Below are positions 34,048-37,868 of a stretch of 37,868 nucleotides of DNA, in pieces (positions within the stretch are counted from its first letter, which is position 1; each line of letters begins with the position of its first letter). This stretch comes from Nitrososphaerales archaeon. GTDB lineage: Archaea; Thermoproteota; Nitrososphaeria; Nitrososphaerales; UBA213. Location: assembly GCA_038868975.1 (NCBI GenBank), contig JAWCSA010000004.1, positions 1 to 37,868 on the forward strand. The letters are read 5' to 3'. The notes beneath the pieces are model-generated. The model was not told the DNA's origin, searched no databases, and was given only the letters and a program-made list of their open reading frames with translations. A program made the translations under genes and the position numbers.

Positions 34048-34659
34048 CTATTCGTACAAACGTTCCAGTGCAAGTACGTCTAATCCTGATACTTCCCTTG
34101 CATTCTCATCTAGATATAATGCGTGATGCATGGGATCGATGGGTTCTTTCTTGTTATCAACAGCATGGCCGAGTCCTAGGGCATGTCCAAATTCGTGCAG
34201 TATCATATTGTAGAACACCGTATCATCAATCTTGCTCATAGAACCATACACGTTTCTATACTGGGTTGGCACATCTATCGTCACCTTTATCAACTCATCA
34301 CTATTAGGTTTCTTGGTATTTGTAGCAAACCCTATTGTTTCCTTTGGTAATCCTATGGCGTTGCCATATGTTTTATGTATTGTTATCACAATATCATAAT
34401 CGCTGGGATGCAGCGTATTAATCTCGTACGAAAGTTTCTCAAAGTTAGTTTCCCATTCACCTATAGCATTAACAACCACTTCTGTATACTTGAATTCCGA
34501 TCTGTTATCTATCCATACAACAAGATCGGACTTATGCCACTTGCATTTACAGTCAGACAATCCTATTTCGCTTGCATACCCATGTGCTACCATTGGATAC
34601 AACAACATTGTTGCAATAGACAATGTTAATGACAGAAAAATAGATTGGCTGTTTAACAT
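34048..34659 (-). CDS. Secreted matrixin-like zinc metalloprotease, copy 2
   Basis: This is a 203-residue paralog of the protease at 29468-30067. It has a signal peptide (SLTLSIATMLLYPMVAHG), the shared near-N-terminal D-C-x-C-K-W (C37, C39) and LVVWIDN, the zinc motif LHEFGHALGLGHAVD (H155, E156, H159, H165), the Met-turn IDPMH (M177) and a C-terminal DVLALERLYE. The two proteins are clearly related along their length but well diverged, so the duplication is old. It is divergent from a 178-residue secreted protein with a GATCTATAT motif between, repeating the layout of copy 1. Confidence 0.8.
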   Translation of the reverse strand: MLNSQSIFLSLTLSIATMLLYPMVAHGYASEIGLSDCKCKWHKSDLVVWIDNRSEFKYTEVVVNAIGEWETNFEKLSYEINTLHPSDYDIVITIHKTYGNAIGLPKETIGFATNTKKPNSDELIKVTIDVPTQYRNVYGSMSKIDDTVFYNMILHEFGHALGLGHAVDNKKEPIDPMHHALYLDENAREVSGLDVLALERLYE

Positions 34660-34778
34660 TAACTCTTATGCAAACAGTTGCTATAAGAATATTCTGCTTA
34701 AAGTTAAAAGTGGAATGATTTAGTTAATATGATCTATATAGAATAAGCTCAAATACATTGATAAAATGACTATCTCCA
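34660..34778. promoter_or_regulatory. Divergent promoter of protease copy 2 and secreted protein, with a GATCTATAT motif
   Basis: AATATGATCTATATAGAATA at 34727-34746 matches the pst spacer (28117-28136) except for one missing base, and the following GCTCAAATAC resembles GGTCAAAAC there. It lies 38-50 bases before ATG 34779 and about 70 bases before the protease ATG. A TATA-like CTTATAGC near 34683-34690 suits the minus-strand gene. A shared regulator with pst is inferred. Confidence 0.55.
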
Positions 34779-35315
34779 ATGAATTCAATTTCGAATAGTT
34801 CATGGAAATTTGCCGTAGCTGCATTTGCATTTCTAAACCTTCTGCTAATAATCCCGGCAAATAGTTTTGCGATAAAGGACAAACTTGATTCTACTGTAGG
34901 AAATACTTTGGTGATAGATGGTAGAGGCCCATCTACTCATTCTTCCACTACAATATTCACGTTCATGGCTAGCGGGCTGTGCTCGAAGACAACAGAACAG
35001 TGTATGGAGATCAACGGAAAGGGAAAAGTTCGCTTTAACGATGAACTAAGGGCAAGTGGGCAGTTCATCAAATATAAGGAGGGAGGACAATTCAGGGCAC
35101 CTTCATACTATACTTGGCAAGCAACAGAGTTGGTAAATGCGAATGCGATACACGTGCATTTCAAAGCAGTTACTGGCCTTGGTAACATAAATATCGCATT
35201 GACGGAGGGCAAAGAACCAACTTCGGGACTGGTATGCATCTGGGGCAATCTTGAGGGTTTACTTGGGCCTAATGAGGTTCTGTGCACTAATAAAGTTGTC
35301 ATATACATCACATAA
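34779..35315 (+). CDS. Secreted protein of unknown function
   Basis: This is a 178-residue protein with a signal peptide (FAVAAFAFLNLLLIIPANSF, cleavage near residue 31). The mature part is beta-rich, with four cysteines (GLCSKTTEQCMEI, GLVCIWG and EVLCTNKV) that could form two disulfides outside the cell. I do not recognise the family. It has no clear similarity to the 365-residue secreted protein that occupies the matching place next to protease copy 1, although the arrangement is the same. It could be a substrate, inhibitor or partner of the neighbouring protease; that is inference from position only. Confidence 0.65.
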   Translation: MNSISNSSWKFAVAAFAFLNLLLIIPANSFAIKDKLDSTVGNTLVIDGRGPSTHSSTTIFTFMASGLCSKTTEQCMEINGKGKVRFNDELRASGQFIKYKEGGQFRAPSYYTWQATELVNANAIHVHFKAVTGLGNINIALTEGKEPTSGLVCIWGNLEGLLGPNEVLCTNKVVIYIT

Positions 35316-35353
35316 GCTAGAGGCATTTCTAAGTTTTTAATGCATAACACGAA

Positions 35354-35659
35354 CTAGCAGCAACAAGAATCGTTGCACATGAAAACGATCTTCTTACTTG
35401 CGGATTCTATATCAGAGATCAGACGAGACACCTCTTTGTTGGAAATAGTATACATAGTCTTCTTACCACTTTCTCTTGCTTTGATGATACCACAGTTTCT
35501 TAATGCGCGAAGGTGGTGTGAGATTAATGGCTGATCTTTCTTTAACTTTGTTACAAGGTCATTCACAGATAGTTCCTTATCCTTGATCAATCCCAATATA
35601 TGTAGTCTAGTCTCGTCGCTTATACACTTCAACAATGTGAGTTCATTCATATCAATCAA
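35354..35659 (-). CDS. arsR: ArsR-family metalloregulatory repressor with a C-terminal Cys cluster
   Basis: This is a winged-helix ArsR/SmtB repressor of 101 residues. The DNA-binding part is KCISDETRLHILGLI, ELSVNDLVTKLKKDQPLISH and HLRALRNCGIIKARESGKKT. The classic arsenic site in the third helix (ELCVCDL) is absent: here it is ELSVNDL. Instead the last residues are CNDSCCC, so arsenite probably binds at this C-terminal cluster, together with C84-region residues of the partner subunit; relatives with C-terminal sites are known. Start TTG 35659 or ATG 35650. The TATA-like TATATAAAAC at 35677-35686 fits the TTG. It is divergent from arsC. Confidence 0.85.
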   Translation of the reverse strand: MIDMNELTLLKCISDETRLHILGLIKDKELSVNDLVTKLKKDQPLISHHLRALRNCGIIKARESGKKTMYTISNKEVSRLISDIESASKKIVFMCNDSCCC

Positions 35660-35692
35660 GATTTATATAAATCCAGTTTTATATATACCTTC
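35660..35692. promoter_or_regulatory. Divergent ars promoter with ArsR-operator-like palindrome
   Basis: The perfect 14-bp palindrome GATTTATATAAATC occupies 35660-35673. Its centre, ATTTATATAA (35661-35670), is placed 23-32 bases before the arsC ATG, where the TATA box belongs. The TATA-like sequence for arsR on the minus strand lies at 35677-35686. A repressor bound to the palindrome would block TBP on arsC and sit at the arsR start, a compact autoregulatory switch. Confidence 0.6.
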
Positions 35693-36100
35693 ATGTCGAA
35701 GATGGTCCTTTTTTTATGTGTTCAGAATGCTGCAAGAAGCCAGATGGCAGAGGGATTCTTCAGAAAATATGCTAGAAATATACGATGTATGAGTGCTGGA
35801 ACTTTACCGGCGGACAAGGTAAATCCTAACGCCGTGACTGTTATGAAAGAAGTTGGCATAGATATTAGTGCTAGTCAACCAAAGGTTGTTAGCAATGAAA
35901 TGCTGCAGCATTCAACAATAATCATCAACATGGGATGTATGGAGAACAACTTTTGTCCATCAGTGCTCTTGAAGGACAAGATTCTGGAGGATTGGGATAT
36001 AGAAGATCCTGCAGGTAAGTCAATAGAGAAGGTGAGAGAAATTAGAGATCAGATAGAAACCAAAGTGGTGAACTTGATACGGCAACTATCAGGAAATTGA
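35693..36100 (+). CDS. arsC: Thioredoxin-type arsenate reductase
   Basis: This enzyme reduces arsenate to arsenite using the low-molecular-weight tyrosine phosphatase fold. It has 135 residues. The P-loop is CVQNAARSQMAEG (C9, CX5R-S). The two relay cysteines of the pI258-type family are present in the right places (C82 and C88 in GCMENNFCPS), and the general acid loop is DWDIEDPAGKS. It is leaderless or nearly so from the palindrome-TATA promoter, and its stop overlaps the start of the aquaporin gene. Confidence 0.93.
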   Translation: MSKMVLFLCVQNAARSQMAEGFFRKYARNIRCMSAGTLPADKVNPNAVTVMKEVGIDISASQPKVVSNEMLQHSTIIINMGCMENNFCPSVLLKDKILEDWDIEDPAGKSIEKVREIRDQIETKVVNLIRQLSGN

Positions 36101-36765
36101 GCATATTTAAGGTTAGCACTAACCAAAAAACGTTTGTGGCAGAACTTCTCGGCACTTTTATCGTTGTTGTTTCTGCTACAGGATCGATCGTATTTGATGC
36201 AAAAATGAATGGAGCGCTGGGAATTCCATTTATAGCATTCACTCCTTTTATTGGCGTAGCAGTAGGCGTGTATGCATTTGCAAAAATATCAATGGCACAC
36301 TTCAACCCTGCTGTAAGTGTAGGTTTTTTGATTACAAGACATATTACACCTAAAATTTTATTGTATTACTTGGGTGCCGAGATTACCGGTGCCTTGCTAG
36401 GTAGTTTGTTTGTAAGACATTCCATTGGAAATTTGGCTAATCTTGGTGCAAATTATCCAAACTACTCATTTTCGATCCCAATCATATTTGCGATTGAAAT
36501 GCTTGCAACTGCGCTTCTAATGGCCGTTATTCTACTGGTTGTTCGTACTAAGGGGTTGCGCGGCCTCAGCGGACTTGCTATAGGAGGTATAGTTGGATTG
36601 GACATCTTCTTCCTGTCCTTTATTTCTGGAGCATCCATGAACCCTGCACGATCTTTAGCACCAGCACTTCTATCCGGTGTAATTGATGATCTGTGGCTAT
36701 ACTGGTCTGCCACTTTTGTTGGCGCATCCATCGTGGCATTTATCTATACAAGCAAATTCCATTAG
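36097..36765 (+). CDS. Aquaporin / glycerol-facilitator family channel, probable arsenite exit
   Basis: This is a 222-residue MIP-family channel with six predicted helices and both half-helix signatures: HFNPAVS (NPA at 70-72) and SMNPARS (NPA at 182-184), plus FVAELLGTFIVVV at the N-terminus. The arginine after the second NPA is kept. Start is TTG at 36097, overlapping the arsC TGA, so the two genes are translationally coupled. An arsC-aquaporin pair was described in Sinorhizobium (AqpS), where arsenite leaves the cell by the channel instead of a pump. Here no ArsB or Acr3 pump is adjacent, so the same role is inferred. Water or glycerol transport remains possible. Confidence 0.9.
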   Translation: MSIFKVSTNQKTFVAELLGTFIVVVSATGSIVFDAKMNGALGIPFIAFTPFIGVAVGVYAFAKISMAHFNPAVSVGFLITRHITPKILLYYLGAEITGALLGSLFVRHSIGNLANLGANYPNYSFSIPIIFAIEMLATALLMAVILLVVRTKGLRGLSGLAIGGIVGLDIFFLSFISGASMNPARSLAPALLSGVIDDLWLYWSATFVGASIVAFIYTSKFH

Positions 36766-36819
36766 TAATACAAATGTTGCATATTCGCTAAAATTAAATG
36801 CCTATTTTCTATAATAACA

Positions 36820-36945
36820 GTGTTGCAAATAAGATGTGCTGACTGTGGATGCTTCCAAGAGGAATGCAAGAATGTAAAGGCAGGTTTGAACGATAAATGC
36901 CCCAACTGCAAATATGATCAATGCTGCTGTCTGTTTGATGATTGA
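36820..36945 (+). CDS. Cys-rich microprotein with zinc-ribbon-like pairs
   Basis: A 41-codon frame from GTG 36820 (or TTG 36823) to TGA 36945 reads VLQIRCADCGCFQEECKNVK, then AGLNDKCPNCKYDQCCCLFD. The cysteines are CxxCxC, C, CPxC and CCC, which would hold one or two metal ions. AT-rich AAATTAAAT at 36790-36799 is a plausible TATA box about 25 bases upstream. It overlaps weaker minus-strand frames that lack such a pattern. It lies between the ars genes and the Rieske gene on the same strand, with no evident operon link. Function unknown. Confidence 0.6.
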   Translation: MLQIRCADCGCFQEECKNVKAGLNDKCPNCKYDQCCCLFDD

Positions 36946-37094
36946 ACAAAATTCTAGCTGGTTGTTTGCAGGTTTGGAGGTCATTTTGATTATGTAAGAA
37001 GTTATGGATAAACATGCAACCAAATGCACAATTTCATTTACCGAAAACCTATCCAAAAATGACATTTATTAAACGGATCGCACATATACACACC

Positions 37095-37712
37095 ATGGGC
37101 AAAGACGAACGGTCAGAAGCCCAAGGAAAGGAAGTTATTTCGCGACGTGACTTTCTAAAACTTCTCGCCGCTGCAGGTACTATAGCTTCCTTTACTCCAT
37201 TCATTGACTGGGGGAGATTTATGCCAAACCCTACTGGCTCAAAGGCAGAACGGGCCAAAGTAATTCTTCCCGCCGGTACACAGGTTAATGTAAAGACATT
37301 TCCAGTAAATCATGCTGAAGCAATAGTATACCCAGTAACAGGCGACAGCGTTCTCGACAAAGAACCATTCAGGCTCTGGCAGCTGGTACGCTTGCCATCG
37401 GAGTTTGGGGGAGACAAAGATGACATCTCTGCGTTTCGTGCATACAGCAACGTATGTTTGCATCTATGGTGCTTATGGATGTATTGGCCCGACGAAAAGA
37501 AGAAGCGTGGTGAATGTCCATGTCATGCTTCTGTTTATGACATGAGGACAGGAAAGGCAATAGCTGGTCCAGCTTCATTTCAATCGCCACCATCAAACGT
37601 GTTACCACGACTTGATCTGGAGATCGACGAGGACGGATTTCTATGGATATTACCTCCAAAATGGGATCCCAGAGCGAATGGCATAATAGGCTATGGCAGA
37701 TACCTAGCCTAG
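37095..37712 (+). CDS. Tat-exported Rieske [2Fe-2S] protein
   Basis: This is a 205-residue respiratory Rieske protein. The Tat motif SRRDFLKLLAAAGTIASFTP (16-35) exports it folded and leaves it anchored. The cluster ligands are C121 and H123 (CLHLWC) and C141 and H144 (CPCHASVY); C126 and C143 can form the usual disulfide. The family glycine of box 1 (CxHxGC) is replaced by tryptophan. Start is ATG 37095: it fits the Tat peptide and the TATA-like sequence at about 37062-37070. It would normally work with cytochrome b in a bc1-like complex, but the IS follows only 29 bases after the stop, so any partner gene downstream is out of view. Confidence 0.9.
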   Translation: MGKDERSEAQGKEVISRRDFLKLLAAAGTIASFTPFIDWGRFMPNPTGSKAERAKVILPAGTQVNVKTFPVNHAEAIVYPVTGDSVLDKEPFRLWQLVRLPSEFGGDKDDISAFRAYSNVCLHLWCLWMYWPDEKKKRGECPCHASVYDMRTGKAIAGPASFQSPPSNVLPRLDLEIDEDGFLWILPPKWDPRANGIIGYGRYLA

Positions 37713-37730
37713 CCTAGCCTAACCTACCTA
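37696..37730. repeat. CCTAG-type short tandem repeat at the Rieske stop codon
   Basis: The last codons and the stop of the Rieske gene lie in four near-identical five-base units (CCTAG, CCTAG, CCTAG, CCTAA) followed by CCTACCTAG. Slippage here could move the stop codon. It separates the gene from the IS end at 37742. Confidence 0.6.
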
Positions 37731-37741
37731 GCTATTTCTTT

Positions 37742-37868
37742 GGTAATACCTAAACATTTGGAACAGATTTTACTAGCATCTCTGATATCAATCTGAAGAG
37801 ATTCTTCTCTCTATTGTTGAATCTGAACTCTATCTCCTTCAGATATAGATGGAAGTACTGTTTAGGAA
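37742..37868 (-). mobile_element. 3' end of the same IS1595-like insertion sequence, right window edge
   Basis: This is the exact reverse complement of bases 1-127, so a second copy of the same IS bounds the window with its transposase also pointing inward (frame 37866 to 37750 on the minus strand, same 38-residue tail). The outer end of the element is GGTAATACC. Flanking bases differ from those at the left edge. Confidence 0.8.
37750..37866 (-). pseudogene. IS1595-family transposase, C-terminal fragment cut by the window edge
   Basis: This encodes the same 38 C-terminal residues as the fragment at 3-119, with 100% identity over the shared 127 bases. The rest of the gene lies beyond the window. 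Confidence 0.65.

Noticed and set aside
33901-34083. 60-residue plus-strand frame before protease copy 2
   Set aside because: It overlaps the end of the protease gene, and its composition is that of AT-rich non-coding DNA.
1-37868. Linear viral or plasmid genome with terminal inverted repeats
   Set aside because: The repeats encode the tail of a transposase, and the interior is core metabolism with no capsid, replication or packaging genes.
1-37868. A 37-kb composite transposon
   Set aside because: The two flanking IS copies enclose conserved chromosomal operons such as nuo and pst, and no target duplication can be seen.

Overview
This 37.9-kb window looks like chromosomal DNA of a thaumarchaeon (class Nitrososphaeria). 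The basis is an 11-gene complex I operon in the order nuoA-B-C-D-H-I-J-K-M-L-N with no nuoEFG, archaeal isoprenoid and ether-lipid enzymes, a TldD/TldE pair, an AbrB-PhoU regulator, a Tat-exported Rieske protein, and many starts with a TATA box about 25 bases upstream, as expected of leaderless archaeal transcripts. No amo genes, rRNA, tRNA or CRISPR array is visible, so the genus and an ammonia-oxidising lifestyle cannot be shown from this window.

Layout. Both ends are the same 127-bp sequence in inverted orientation. It is the 3' end of an IS1595-like transposase gene plus the end of that insertion sequence, so the assembly most likely stopped at two copies of one IS. From the left: a frameshifted egtB-like gene and an FMN reductase (minus strand); a short polyprenyl synthase and an HD-GNAT fusion (plus); the nuo operon (4.95-15.3 kb, minus); a small secreted protein followed by its decayed paralog (plus); a tldD-tldE-geranylgeranyl reductase operon (minus); a gap with gene remnants and a G-rich repeat; an F420-type NADP oxidoreductase, a membrane gene with an in-frame amber stop, and msrB (plus); and the phosphate operon pstS-pstC-pstA-pstB-phoU (minus) divergent from an AbrB-PhoU regulator (plus).

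From 29.2 to 35.3 kb the region is accessory. It holds two copies of one arrangement: a secreted matrixin-like zinc protease divergent from a secreted protein. Between them lie a frameshifted IS66 element, Cys-rich microproteins, a 94-bp exact inverted copy of part of the first secreted gene, and possible structured RNAs. The pst promoter and both protease modules share the word GATCTATAT, which suggests one regulon. The right end carries a compact arsenic locus (arsR divergent from arsC-aquaporin), a 41-residue Cys-rich protein and a Rieske protein.

How they fit: nuo and Rieske belong to the respiratory chain; Pst, PhoU and AbrB-PhoU to phosphate uptake; MsrB, EgtB and the FMN reductase to redox defence; arsR-arsC-aqp to arsenate reduction and arsenite exit. 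An unusual number of genes are broken (egtB, the secreted paralog, the amber membrane gene, the IS66 transposase and two small remnants), meaning either active decay around mobile DNA or local sequence error.
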